From the NCBI RefSeq assembly GCF_020525925.1, contig NZ_CP084876.1, positions 4,774,001 through 4,838,000 of the forward strand: DNA of 64,000 nt. Direction: 5' to 3'. The notes beneath the pieces were generated by a model. The model saw only the letters and a list, made by a program, of their open reading frames with translations. It had not been told where the DNA came from and did no database searches. Made by a program: the position numbers and the translations under genes. The DNA comes from Klebsiella quasipneumoniae subsp. quasipneumoniae. Its GTDB lineage: Bacteria; Pseudomonadota; Gammaproteobacteria; Enterobacterales; Enterobacteriaceae. Below are positions 9,188-19,445 of this stretch, piece by piece (the first letter of the stretch is position 1; every line of letters starts with the position of its first letter).

Positions 9188-10606
9188 ATGAGCAAAGTAA
9201 ACCAGCAGGACATCGATAAACTGATCGAACTGGTGGGCGGGCGCGGCAATATCGCCACCGTCAGCCACTGTATTACCCGTTTGCGCTTTGTGCTGAACGA
9301 CCCGGCCATCGCCAGACCAAAAGAGATTGAGCAGCTGCGCATGGTGAAGGGATGCTTCACTAACGCCGGTCAGTTCCAGGTGGTCATCGGCACCGAGGTG
9401 GGTGATTACTACAAGGCCCTGCTGGCGACCACCGGTCAGACTTCCGCCGATAAAGAGCAGGTCAAACAGGCCGCGCGGCAAAATATGAAGTGGCATGAAC
9501 AGCTGATCTCGCACTTCGCCGAGATCTTCTTCCCGCTGCTGCCGGCACTGATCAGCGGCGGTCTGATCCTTGGTTTCCGCAACGTCATCGGCGACTTACC
9601 CATGAGCAATGGCCAGACGCTGGCCCAGATGCACCCGTCGCTGAAAACCATCTATGACTTCCTGTGGCTGATTGGCGAGGCGATCTTCTTCTATCTGCCG
9701 GTGGGGATCTGCTGGTCGGCGGTGAAGAAGATGGGCGGTACGCCGATCCTCGGGATCGTCCTGGGCGTGACCCTGGTGTCCCCGCAGCTGATGAACGCCT
9801 ATCTCCTCGGCCAGCAGGTGCCGGAGGTGTGGAACTTCGGCCTGTTTACCATTGCTAAAGTCGGCTACCAGGCGCAGGTCATCCCGGCCCTGCTGGCGGG
9901 CCTGACCTTAGGCTTTATCGAGACGCGCCTCAAGCGCATTGTGCCTGACTACCTCTATCTGGTCATTGTGCCGGTCTGCTCGCTGATCCTCGCGGTATTC
10001 CTCGCGCACGCCATTATCGGTCCGTTCGGCCGCCTGATCGGCGACGGCGTGGCCTTCGCAGTGCGCCATCTGTTAACCGGCAGCTTCGCGCCGATCGGCG
10101 CCGCGCTGTTTGGCTTCCTCTACGCGCCGCTGGTGATTACCGGCGTCCATCAGACCACCCTCGCCATCGATATGCAGATGATCCAGAGCATGGGCGGGAC
10201 CCCGGTGTGGCCGCTGATTGCGCTGTCCAACATTGCCCAGGCGTCGGCGGTGGTCGGCATCATCATCGCCAGCCGCAAGCAGAATGAACGTGAAATCTCA
10301 GTACCGGCGGCGATCTCCGCCTATCTCGGGGTCACCGAGCCGGCAATGTACGGTATCAACCTGAAGTACCGCTTCCCGATGCTGTGCGCAATGATCGGCT
10401 CCGGCCTCGCCGGCCTGCTGTGCGGCCTGAACGGCGTGCTGGCGAACGGCATCGGCGTCGGCGGCCTGCCGGGGATCCTCTCCATCCAGCCGAGCTACTG
10501 GCAGGTGTACGCCATGGCGATGGCCATCGCGGTGGTGGTGCCGATTATCCTCACCACCGTGGTGTATCAGCGCAAGTACCGTCAGGGCACCTTGCAGATT
10601 GTCTAA
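9188..10606 (+). CDS. treB: PTS trehalose-specific EIIBC component TreB
   Basis: It imports trehalose through the inner membrane and phosphorylates it to trehalose-6-phosphate, using EIIA-Glc as partner because it has no EIIA domain. The 472-aa protein starts with an EIIB domain (about 1-85) whose phosphorylated cysteine is C28 in SHCITRLRF. The EIIC domain from about residue 110 has roughly ten hydrophobic segments. treC follows after a 51-nt gap. Confidence 0.96.
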   Translation: MSKVNQQDIDKLIELVGGRGNIATVSHCITRLRFVLNDPAIARPKEIEQLRMVKGCFTNAGQFQVVIGTEVGDYYKALLATTGQTSADKEQVKQAARQNMKWHEQLISHFAEIFFPLLPALISGGLILGFRNVIGDLPMSNGQTLAQMHPSLKTIYDFLWLIGEAIFFYLPVGICWSAVKKMGGTPILGIVLGVTLVSPQLMNAYLLGQQVPEVWNFGLFTIAKVGYQAQVIPALLAGLTLGFIETRLKRIVPDYLYLVIVPVCSLILAVFLAHAIIGPFGRLIGDGVAFAVRHLLTGSFAPIGAALFGFLYAPLVITGVHQTTLAIDMQMIQSMGGTPVWPLIALSNIAQASAVVGIIIASRKQNEREISVPAAISAYLGVTEPAMYGINLKYRFPMLCAMIGSGLAGLLCGLNGVLANGIGVGGLPGILSIQPSYWQVYAMAMAIAVVVPIILTTVVYQRKYRQGTLQIV

Positions 10607-10617
10607 CTTCTTCTTTC

Positions 10618-10636
10618 GGGGCGCCTTTGGCGCCCC
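10618..10636 (+). repeat. Intercistronic hairpin between treB and treC
   Basis: GGGGCGCC, loop TTT, GGCGCCCC. There is no T-run, so it is more likely an mRNA stabiliser or partial terminator that lowers treC relative to treB than a full stop. Confidence 0.65.
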
Positions 10637-10657
10637 TCGTTGCAGCAGGAAAGTACT

Positions 10658-12313
10658 ATGAATCATCTCCCCCACTGGTGGCAAAACGGCGTTATTTATC
10701 AAATCTATCCGAAGAGTTTTCAGGATACCACCGGCAGCGGCACCGGCGACCTGCGCGGCGTCACCTCCCGCCTCGACTATCTGCAAAAGCTTGGGGTCGA
10801 CGCCATCTGGCTGACGCCGTTCTACGTTTCACCGCAGGTGGATAACGGCTACGACGTGGCAAACTACACCGCCATCGATCCCTCCTACGGCACGATGGCC
10901 GATTTTGACGCTCTGGTGGCGGAAGCGAAGGCCCGCGGGATCCGCATCGTGCTGGATATGGTGCTGAACCATACCTCGACCGAACACGAGTGGTTCCGTC
11001 AGTCGCTGAATAAGGAGAGCCCCTACCGTCAGTTCTATATCTGGCGCGACGGCGAACCGGACGCCCTGCCGAACAACTGGCGCTCCAAGTTTGGCGGCAA
11101 CGCCTGGCAGTGGCATGCCGACAGCGGTCAGTATTATCTGCACCTGTTCGCCATTGAGCAGGCGGATCTCAACTGGGAGAACCCGGCGGTGCGCGCCGAG
11201 CTGAAAAAGGTCTGCGAATTCTGGGCCGACCGCGGCGTCGACGGCCTGCGCCTCGACGTGGTCAACCTGATCTCGAAGGATCAGGCCTTTCCCTGCGATG
11301 CGGACGGGGATGGCCGCCGCTTCTACACCGACGGCCCGCGGGTGCATGAGTTCCTGCAGGAGATGAGCCGCGATGTCTTCACGCCGCGTCATCTGATGAC
11401 CGTCGGCGAGATGTCTTCCACCTCGCTGGAACACTGCCAGCAGTACGCCGCGCTGGACGGCCGCGAGCTATCGATGACCTTTAACTTCCACCATTTAAAA
11501 GTCGATTATCCCGGTGGGGAGAAGTGGACCCTCGCCCGCCCGGACTATGTGGCGCTGAAGGCGCTGTTCCGCCACTGGCAGCAGGGGATGCACAACCGGG
11601 CGTGGAACGCGCTGTTCTGGTGTAATCACGATCAGCCGCGCATCGTCTCGCGCTTTGGCGACGAAGGCGAGTACCGGGTGCCGGCGGCGAAGATGCTGGC
11701 GATGGTGCTGCACGGCATGCAGGGCACGCCCTATATTTATCAGGGCGAAGAGATCGGTATGACCAATCCGCACTTCAACAGCATCAGCGATTATCGCGAC
11801 GTCGAGAGCCACAATATGTTTATCGAACGCGCGGCGCAGGGGCAAAGTCCGGACGAACTGCTGGCGATCCTTGCCAGCAAGTCGCGCGACAACAGCCGCA
11901 CGCCGATGCCGTGGCATGGTGGCGAGAACGGTGGCTTTAGCGATGGCGAACCGTGGATCGGCCTTGGCGATAACTACCGGGAGATCAACGTCGAGGCGGC
12001 GCTGGCGGACCCTGATTCGGTGTTTTATGCCTATCAGCAGCTGATTACGCTGCGTAAAACCCTGCCGCTGCTGACCTGGGGCGATTATCAGGATCTCCTG
12101 CCTGACCATCCGTCGCTGTGGTGCTATCGCCGTCAGTGGCAGGGACAAACGCTGGTGGTCGCCGCCAACCTGAGCCGCGACCTGCAGGCCTGGCAGCCTG
12201 AGGACGCCCCGGGCGAGTGGAAGATGATCATCAGCAACTATGCCGAGACCACGCCCCGCCCAACCGGGCTGACGCTGCGGCCGTTCGAAGCGGTATGGTG
12301 GCTGCAGGCGTAA
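10658..12313 (+). CDS. treC: Trehalose-6-phosphate hydrolase TreC
   Basis: A cytosolic GH13 enzyme splitting trehalose-6-phosphate into glucose and glucose-6-phosphate. It is 551 aa, the E. coli length. The catalytic nucleophile is D200 (GLRLDVV), the acid/base E251 (VGEMSS) and the transition-state Asp lies in NHDQPR near 320. The ATG at 10658 follows CAGGAAAGT; an upstream in-frame start at 10640 adds six unrelated residues. Confidence 0.97.
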   Translation: MNHLPHWWQNGVIYQIYPKSFQDTTGSGTGDLRGVTSRLDYLQKLGVDAIWLTPFYVSPQVDNGYDVANYTAIDPSYGTMADFDALVAEAKARGIRIVLDMVLNHTSTEHEWFRQSLNKESPYRQFYIWRDGEPDALPNNWRSKFGGNAWQWHADSGQYYLHLFAIEQADLNWENPAVRAELKKVCEFWADRGVDGLRLDVVNLISKDQAFPCDADGDGRRFYTDGPRVHEFLQEMSRDVFTPRHLMTVGEMSSTSLEHCQQYAALDGRELSMTFNFHHLKVDYPGGEKWTLARPDYVALKALFRHWQQGMHNRAWNALFWCNHDQPRIVSRFGDEGEYRVPAAKMLAMVLHGMQGTPYIYQGEEIGMTNPHFNSISDYRDVESHNMFIERAAQGQSPDELLAILASKSRDNSRTPMPWHGGENGGFSDGEPWIGLGDNYREINVEAALADPDSVFYAYQQLITLRKTLPLLTWGDYQDLLPDHPSLWCYRRQWQGQTLVVAANLSRDLQAWQPEDAPGEWKMIISNYAETTPRPTGLTLRPFEAVWWLQA

Positions 12314-12346
12314 GGTGTCCCCTGCCCTCCCGAAATGAGAAGGTCA

Positions 12347-12380
12347 TGCCTGGCGCCGGTGGCGAACGCCAGGCATTTTT
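12347..12380 (+). terminator. treC terminator
   Basis: TGCCTGGCG (12347-12355) pairs with CGCCAGGCA (12367-12375), followed by five T residues. It is a clear intrinsic terminator ending the treBC operon. Confidence 0.93.
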
Positions 12381-12481
12381 GCTTATTTTCCAGCCAGATA
12401 AATTTACATTTATCGCCAGCGCCCATCATCCGTACTCTCACCTTTTTACCTTGTTCTGGGTCAATAAAATCGCAAACATCT

Positions 12482-12495
12482 TTGATGCAAATCAC
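12482..12495 (+). promoter_or_regulatory. FNR-like site upstream of nrdD
   Basis: TTGATGCAAATCAC matches the FNR consensus TTGAT-N4-ATCAA at 9 of 10 fixed positions. It lies 204 nt before the nrdD start. Anaerobic activation by FNR is established for E. coli nrdDG, so this is its probable counterpart. Confidence 0.75.
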
Positions 12496-12538
12496 TACAT
12501 ATAGAACTTAAAATGCGTCCCGGCCCTACATGTTGTAT
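12492..12538 (+). promoter_or_regulatory. Paired NrdR boxes upstream of nrdD
   Basis: Box 1 (12492-12507) has the core CTACATATAG and box 2 (12523-12538) the core CTACATGTTG. Both follow the NrdR pattern CWATATATWG with one and two differences. They are spaced exactly 31 bp start to start, the three-turn spacing expected for NrdR, the ATP-cone repressor of ribonucleotide reductase genes. The first overlaps the FNR-like site, so NrdR could compete with FNR. Confidence 0.75.
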
Positions 12539-12588
12539 TAATCGTCTATTATGTCACCATATCTTGTCGATGTCTGGCGGTGATGAGA

Positions 12589-12675
12589 TGTGGATAAAAC
12601 GGGCCGGATCTGAAGGCAAACAGCACGAGCCGTAGCGTACAGCGCCTTCGGGATAACCTCCGCCTCTGTGGATAA
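12589..12675 (+). promoter_or_regulatory. Two perfect DnaA boxes in the nrdD leader
   Basis: TGTGGATAA occurs at 12589-12597 and 12667-12675; its reverse complement is the high-affinity DnaA box TTATCCACA. The second copy ends 23 nt before the nrdD start. The surrounding 160-nt leader is gene-free and includes a foldable GC-rich segment (12599-12655). DnaA control is established for aerobic nrdAB in E. coli; control of nrdD is inference. Confidence 0.6.
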
Positions 12676-12698
12676 CCTGTTCTATATATGGAGTGATC

Positions 12699-14837
<2,139 letters not shown>

Positions 14838-14859
14838 TTCCAGCTGGTTTAGCCCCTCC

Positions 14860-15205
14860 CCCTCTCCCCAACGGGGAGAGGGAACCGGCCCCGTAGCCGT
14901 TTGGCCACTAAGGCGCCGTTCCCGGATCGCGGCGCAAAGCGCCTTATCCGGGCTACAACCGCGTATGCGGCTTTTCGTAGCCCGGGCGAGCGCAGCGACG
15001 CCGGGAGCCGTTCCCTTTACAAATGCACAGCACCTCCGTTTTCGCAAAGCCATTAGCGTCAGAGCAAGGCGGCAAACGAGGGAATCCCAAACAGCCAGGT
15101 GGGTTTCCTCAAATCAGTTGGCGTTGTAGCAAGGCGGCAAACGAGTAAGTCCCGGGGAGCTTACTGGAGTAAGTGACCCGGGCGAGCGAGCGCAGCCAAC
15201 GCCGC
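14860..15205. repeat. Intergenic repeat cluster between nrdD and nrdG
   Basis: This gene-free stretch holds several palindromic units. CCCTCTCCCC/GGGGAGAGGG (14860-14882) is a 10-bp hairpin with a 3-nt loop. REP-like units follow at about 14918-14954 (CCCGGAT...ATCCGGG) and 14976-15004. Then a 17-mer, GCAAGGCGGCAAACGAG, occurs twice (15064-15080 and 15129-15145). The second copy is inside a long imperfect hairpin from GTTGGCG near 15117 to GCCAACGCC near 15205. Such elements are common in enterobacterial intergenic DNA; inside an operon they may affect mRNA stability. Confidence 0.7.
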
Positions 15206-15232
15206 TACATCGGCAAATGAGAAGAGGAAACA

Positions 15233-15697
15233 ATGAATTACCATCAGTACTACCCGGTAGATATTGTCAACGGCCCCGGCACCCGCTGCACCCTGTTTGT
15301 CTCTGGCTGCGTCCATGAGTGCCCCGGCTGCTACAACAAAAGCACCTGGCGGGTGAACTCCGGCATGCCGTTTACCGCCGAGATGGCCGACCGCATCATT
15401 GCCGATCTCAACGATACCCGCATCAAACGCCAGGGGATTTCACTCTCCGGCGGCGATCCGCTGCATCCGCAGAACGTCGCGGAGATCCTCAAACTGGTTC
15501 AGCGCGTGCGTGCCGAATGCCCCGGCAAAGATATCTGGGTCTGGACCGGCTATAAACTGGATGAGCTGAATGAGGCGCAGATGCAGGTGGTGAACCTGAT
15601 CAACGTGCTGGTCGACGGTAAGTTTGTGCAGGATTTAAAAGACCCAGCGCTGATCTGGCGCGGCAGCAGCAACCAGGTGGTACATCATTTGCGATAG
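15233..15697 (+). CDS. nrdG: Anaerobic ribonucleotide reductase-activating protein NrdG
   Basis: A radical-SAM enzyme that installs the glycyl radical on NrdD. It is 154 aa, like E. coli NrdG. The CX3CX2C iron-sulfur motif is C26, C30 and C33 (SGCVHECPGCY), and the SAM-binding GGDP motif is near residue 74. The ATG follows AGAGGAAACA. It needs flavodoxin and SAM for activity. It is downstream of nrdD but separated by repeats, so it may have partly independent expression. Confidence 0.96.
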   Translation: MNYHQYYPVDIVNGPGTRCTLFVSGCVHECPGCYNKSTWRVNSGMPFTAEMADRIIADLNDTRIKRQGISLSGGDPLHPQNVAEILKLVQRVRAECPGKDIWVWTGYKLDELNEAQMQVVNLINVLVDGKFVQDLKDPALIWRGSSNQVVHHLR

Positions 15698-15700
15698 CGT

Positions 15701-15985
15701 TTAGAGCCGTTTATTCGCCTGATGATAAACGGCCGCTTTCTCTCTTTTGCCAATGGCAATAACGTAAACCACCACCACACTATCCCGTACTTGATACACC
15801 AACCGATAACCTGACGCCTTAAGCTTGATTTTGTAGCAATCCGGTAAATCACTCAGACTGGCCGATGCAATTCGCGGATTCTGCACAACCTGCTGGAGCT
15901 TATTTTTGAACTGTTTTTTGATCGTCTCGCCAAGCTTATGCCATTCGCGCCAGGCACGCGGATCAAACGCCAGTTCATAGGTCAT
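15701..15985 (-). CDS. relE: RelE-family mRNA endoribonuclease toxin
   Basis: A 94-aa toxin that cuts mRNA in the ribosomal A site when freed from its antitoxin. The residues known to matter in E. coli RelE are at the same positions: K54, R61, R81 and Y87. The PDCYKIKL and GYRLVYQV blocks are near-identical to RelE. Its start overlaps the relB end by 11 nt, typical of translational coupling. It converges tail-to-tail with nrdG, only 3 nt apart. The pair is accessory at this site, not part of the shared backbone. Confidence 0.9.
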   Translation of the reverse strand: MTYELAFDPRAWREWHKLGETIKKQFKNKLQQVVQNPRIASASLSDLPDCYKIKLKASGYRLVYQVRDSVVVVYVIAIGKREKAAVYHQANKRL

Positions 15986-16217
15986 CCAGACTTACCTTCA
16001 CCTCCGGCTGCGGGTTTTCCAGCCGCTCGCGGACGGTGCGTAATAATGCCGCTTCGCTATCGCTGATAGTCATACTTTTCACTGGCATGCGGCCATTTTC
16101 CGCAATGTATTGAAACAGCAGGCGCACCGCCTCCGTTGGCGTCATATCGAGTTTCTCCAGCACGGCATAAGCCTCTTTTTTGAGTTTATCGTCCAGTCGA
16201 ACGTTGAGCGTGGCCAT
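15975..16217 (-). CDS. relB: RelB-family antitoxin
   Basis: An 80-aa antitoxin with an N-terminal ribbon-helix-helix DNA-binding domain (MATLNVRLDDKLKKEAYAVL, about residues 1-45) and a C-terminal toxin-wrapping tail ending in VSLDDL. E. coli RelB is 79 aa. The ATG at 16217 follows CTGGAGGCATA; the longer frame back to 16250 would start inside the operator and is rejected. It represses its own promoter at 16241-16273 with RelE as co-repressor, by analogy. Confidence 0.9.
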   Translation of the reverse strand: MATLNVRLDDKLKKEAYAVLEKLDMTPTEAVRLLFQYIAENGRMPVKSMTISDSEAALLRTVRERLENPQPEVKVSLDDL

Positions 16218-16240
16218 TATGCCTCCAGAAAGGGATATTT

Positions 16241-16273
16241 TGTAATGCATTATAGCATTACATTTGCATTACA
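16241..16273 (-). promoter_or_regulatory. relBE operator with three octamer half-sites
   Basis: TGTAATGC (16241-16248) and GCATTACA (16255-16262) form an inverted repeat with a 6-bp centre. A third GCATTACA follows at 16266-16273. The centre of the palindrome read on the minus strand is TATAAT (16254-16249), the relB -10 box, so RelB binding would cover it directly. Confidence 0.85.
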
Positions 16274-16294
16274 CTCGAATCTGGAAAACGCCTC

Positions 16295-18205
16295 TCAAAA
16301 CCGGCTGACGCACTCCATCGCCACCGTTTTAAACTCATCGAAGCTGCGGGTCGCGGCGAGGCGGCTCATGGCGCGCTCGCGCAGGAAAGTCACGAAAATA
16401 TCGTAGATCGCCATCGCCTCTTCGTACTCGCGCTTGCTGATAGCGAGCAGGAAGATGATATGGGCGGTTTCATCACCCCAGACGATGCCCTGCGGGGCAA
16501 TGACGGTATAGACCACCGTCTTTTTCGCCAGTAGCCCCAGGGAGTGCGGCAGCGCAATGCCATCGCCGAGCATGGTGCTGACAATCGCTTCACGCTCCAC
16601 CACCGAAGCATGAAACTCGGCGTCAACAAAGCCTTCCTCCAGCAGCTGCTGGCACAGCTCGGCGAACAGCGTTTGCTGATCCATCGGCGTATCGACCACC
16701 CGGAAGTGGGCGGCATCGAAGTACTTATTCAGCATCCATGGACGGGTACGGTCCACCAGCACCAGCTTGCCGATCTGATCCAGTTGATAGTCAGTGGGGA
16801 ACGGCGCGATGGTCACTACCGGCTTGTCTTTTTCGCTGATCCGCACCGTGGAGATAACAAAATCCGCCTCGATCGCGTCCCGCTGTTCGTATTCGCGCTG
16901 GGAAATAGTGGCGGCGATCTCCAGCTGCGGATATTTGCGCTGCAGGATCGCCTCGATCATCCGCACCATCGCATTGCTGGTATCGCACACCAGCAGCACC
17001 TGCGGCTGACGCTGGTAGCCGATGTTGTAGTGGCGCTCCAGCCCGACGCCGATATGCAGCACCAGAAAGCCGATTTCGTTTTCGCTGATGGTGTATGGAG
17101 TATATTTGCCCCAGCTGGAGACCGCGGCGAGGGTCATATCCCAGGCCATCGGGTAGTGCTGTTTGATGTTATCCAGCAGCGGATTGGGGATCATGATCTG
17201 GTAGCGTACGCGGGTGATCATGGTCTTTATGTGGGTTAGCAGATCGGCGTGCAGCTGGGCATCGTCCAGCAGGTTGTAGTTATACTGGCTGTTGATGTAG
17301 CGCAGGATGTAGTTGACCAGCGCTTCGTCATCGTCGGCGCTGATGGTTTCCGGGTCCACGTCCTGTACCTGACGGGCGGCGATATGCACGCACAGCCACT
17401 CTTCTTCCGCGGGCGATAAAGGTTTACCGGCCAGCCGCTGCAGTTCGCCCGCCAGATCGCGCGCGGCATCGCGGACGTTCTGCGCCACATCTTCAGCACT
17501 AAAATCCGCCAGCGGGTAGCCTTCGCTGACGCGACGCACCACCACCGCCCCGTACAGGCAGATAAAGCGCTCGCCGACGTCGGTGAGACGAATATGGTGG
17601 CGCGTGAGCGTCTCCTGCAGCACCGGCTCCAGCAGCGCAGGCACCTCCTCTGCAAAGGCCTCGGCGCCGATCGGCGGCGCGATACCGCCCTGCTGGGTTA
17701 GCTCCCACAGCAGGTCGGTGAGGCAGGCGCGAACCGATACCTCGCTACCGAACAGCTTCATGCCGTGGCGCGGGCGGGTTTCAAGGGTTAGCTGATAGCG
17801 CTGGAAGCGCTCGCGCACCTCGACCATATCGTTTTGCAGCGTGGCGCGGCTGACGAACCACTCATCCGCCAGGTCTTCCAGCTTGATCGAGAACGCCGAC
17901 GTCAGAAAACGCACCAGCAGGAAAGTGATGCGATCCTGGGCGGTACGCGGGACATGCTGCGCCTTCGGCGCCGTCTCCTCCAGCGCCTGAAAGCTCGCCG
18001 GGTTATCAATTTTCAGCTGATAACCGCTGCCGCGGTTAAGGATAAACTGCGCGCCATACTGCGCCAGTAGCGCATTCAGGGCGGTAATATCGGCGCGCAC
18101 GGTACGGGTGGAAACCGACAGGCGTTGCGCCAGCTCATCCTGCGGCAGCGTTTCATTCCGCAGCAGGGTGAAGAGTTGCGCTAAGCGTTGGTTGGGAAAT
18201 CGCAT
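16295..18205 (-). CDS. PRD-containing transcriptional activator with EIIB- and EIIA-like domains
   Basis: A 636-aa MtlR/LicR/ManR-type regulator. Domain order: winged HTH (about 5-60), second Mga-like HTH (88-135), PRD1 (about 185-285, H274), PRD2 (295-395, H324 and H384), a GatB-like EIIB domain with C407 in LLVCDTS, and a mannitol-type EIIA domain with H554 in DGIALPHS. Such proteins bind DNA upstream of promoters and are controlled by PTS phosphorylation of these residues. It is the last gene of the cassette, 22 nt after the lactonase gene, and probably activates it through the palindrome at 25070-25089. I do not recognise a specific named regulator. Confidence 0.88.
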   Translation of the reverse strand: MRFPNQRLAQLFTLLRNETLPQDELAQRLSVSTRTVRADITALNALLAQYGAQFILNRGSGYQLKIDNPASFQALEETAPKAQHVPRTAQDRITFLLVRFLTSAFSIKLEDLADEWFVSRATLQNDMVEVRERFQRYQLTLETRPRHGMKLFGSEVSVRACLTDLLWELTQQGGIAPPIGAEAFAEEVPALLEPVLQETLTRHHIRLTDVGERFICLYGAVVVRRVSEGYPLADFSAEDVAQNVRDAARDLAGELQRLAGKPLSPAEEEWLCVHIAARQVQDVDPETISADDDEALVNYILRYINSQYNYNLLDDAQLHADLLTHIKTMITRVRYQIMIPNPLLDNIKQHYPMAWDMTLAAVSSWGKYTPYTISENEIGFLVLHIGVGLERHYNIGYQRQPQVLLVCDTSNAMVRMIEAILQRKYPQLEIAATISQREYEQRDAIEADFVISTVRISEKDKPVVTIAPFPTDYQLDQIGKLVLVDRTRPWMLNKYFDAAHFRVVDTPMDQQTLFAELCQQLLEEGFVDAEFHASVVEREAIVSTMLGDGIALPHSLGLLAKKTVVYTVIAPQGIVWGDETAHIIFLLAISKREYEEAMAIYDIFVTFLRERAMSRLAATRSFDEFKTVAMECVSRF

Positions 18206-18227
18206 GTCAGTTCCTTGTGGTTACGGC

Positions 18228-19379
18228 TCAGGGTTGGGCGGAAATCACCATCTGCGATGGGCTGCCGACCGGCGTGTAGTCTGAGACAAAGGTCAATTTG
18301 CCATCCTTCGGCGCCACGCTGAAGCGGGTAATATTATCGCTACGCTGGTTCATGACGTACAGCCACTGCCCTTGATTATCCAGGGTCAGCGTGCGGGGGT
18401 AATCTCCGCGCGTCCAGATATCCTCCTGGTGGCGCAGGCGGCCGTCGGCCTGCACCGTAAAGTGGGCGATGCTGTTATGCAGACGATTGGCTACGTACAG
18501 CTGTTTGCCGTCGTTGCTCAGCGCCAGGCCGGCGGCAAAGCTGGTGCCCTTATACTCTTTCGGCAGCGCGGAGACGGTTTTGCCTTCGCGCAGCAGGCCG
18601 CTTTGCTGATCCAGATGATAGAAGGTCAGCGTCGACGCTTCCTCGTTAATCAGCCACAGACCGTCGCCCTTTGGCGTGAAGACGAAGTGGCGCGGGCCGG
18701 CTCCCGGCGACGAGGCGGCGATAAACGGCGGATCGTTCGGCGTCAACTTGCCGCTGGCGCTATCCAGCCGATATTGATAGATCCGATCCAGCCCCAGATC
18801 GGTGGAGTAAACAAATTTCCCGCTGGGATCGGCGGCGATCATATGGGCGTGCGGGCCATTGTGATCGCTGATGGCGAAGCTGCCCTCGACGGCCGCCGCC
18901 GGGCGTTCGGCGCCTGCCGGGCCTTCATCCTGATGCCTGTCCACCGCCTCGCCCAGGCTACCATCCTCTTTCACCGGTAGCACGGCGATGCTGCCGCTGA
19001 CGTAGTTGGCCACCAGTAGCTGTTTACCGTTCGGCGTCAGGGAGAGATAAACCGGACCAGCGCCGCCGGAGGCGACCTGATTGAGTGCGGTCAGCTCGCC
19101 GTTCTTCTCAATGCGCCACGCCTGCACCACGCCTTTCTCCACTTCGCTGGCGGCATACAGCGTCTTGCCATCGCGCGAGACGGTCAGCTGCGCGGCGTTC
19201 GGCAACGAACTCACCAGCGTCCTGTCACGTAGCGCGCCGGTTTGGCTATCAACGGTAAAGCGGTACAGACCTTCGCCATTGGGATTATAGGTGCCTACCC
19301 AGGCATAGTGAGTTTGCGCGGCGGCGGCGGCGGCAAACAGGGACAGTGAAGCGACAAGCAGATGACGAGCGACAGGCAT
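18228..19379 (-). CDS. Secreted lactonase-family beta-propeller protein
   Basis: A 383-aa protein of the YbhE/6-phosphogluconolactonase-like seven-bladed propeller family (COG2706 type). Unlike cytosolic Pgl it begins with a signal peptide (MPVARHLLVASLSLFAAAAA, cleavage near residue 21), so it should act in the periplasm. Repeated blade motifs such as GKTLYAAS, GKQLLVAN, GKFVYSTD and GKQLYVAN are visible. As a member of this catabolic cassette it may open a sugar-acid lactone before uptake; that role is inferred. The ATG follows AAGGAGTTGCT. A strong hairpin separates it from the aldolase gene upstream. Confidence 0.8.
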   Translation of the reverse strand: MPVARHLLVASLSLFAAAAAAQTHYAWVGTYNPNGEGLYRFTVDSQTGALRDRTLVSSLPNAAQLTVSRDGKTLYAASEVEKGVVQAWRIEKNGELTALNQVASGGAGPVYLSLTPNGKQLLVANYVSGSIAVLPVKEDGSLGEAVDRHQDEGPAGAERPAAAVEGSFAISDHNGPHAHMIAADPSGKFVYSTDLGLDRIYQYRLDSASGKLTPNDPPFIAASSPGAGPRHFVFTPKGDGLWLINEEASTLTFYHLDQQSGLLREGKTVSALPKEYKGTSFAAGLALSNDGKQLYVANRLHNSIAHFTVQADGRLRHQEDIWTRGDYPRTLTLDNQGQWLYVMNQRSDNITRFSVAPKDGKLTFVSDYTPVGSPSQMVISAQP

Positions 19380-19410
19380 AGCAACTCCTTGATGGTTCAG
19401 TGGGATAAGC

Positions 19411-19439
19411 TGCCCCTCACCCTTTGAGGGTGAGGGGCA
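19411..19439 (-). repeat. Intercistronic hairpin upstream of the lactonase gene
   Basis: TGCCCCTCACCCT and AGGGTGAGGGGCA form a 13-bp perfect stem with a TTG loop. There is no T-run. Its place between the aldolase and lactonase genes suggests mRNA processing or partial termination rather than an operon end. Confidence 0.7.
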
Positions 19440-19445
19440 AGGGCA

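Noticed and set aside
15064..15145. Duplicated 17-mer considered as an att site for an integrated element
   Set aside because: Only 65 bp lie between the copies and there is no integrase gene or tRNA; a repeat family explains it better.
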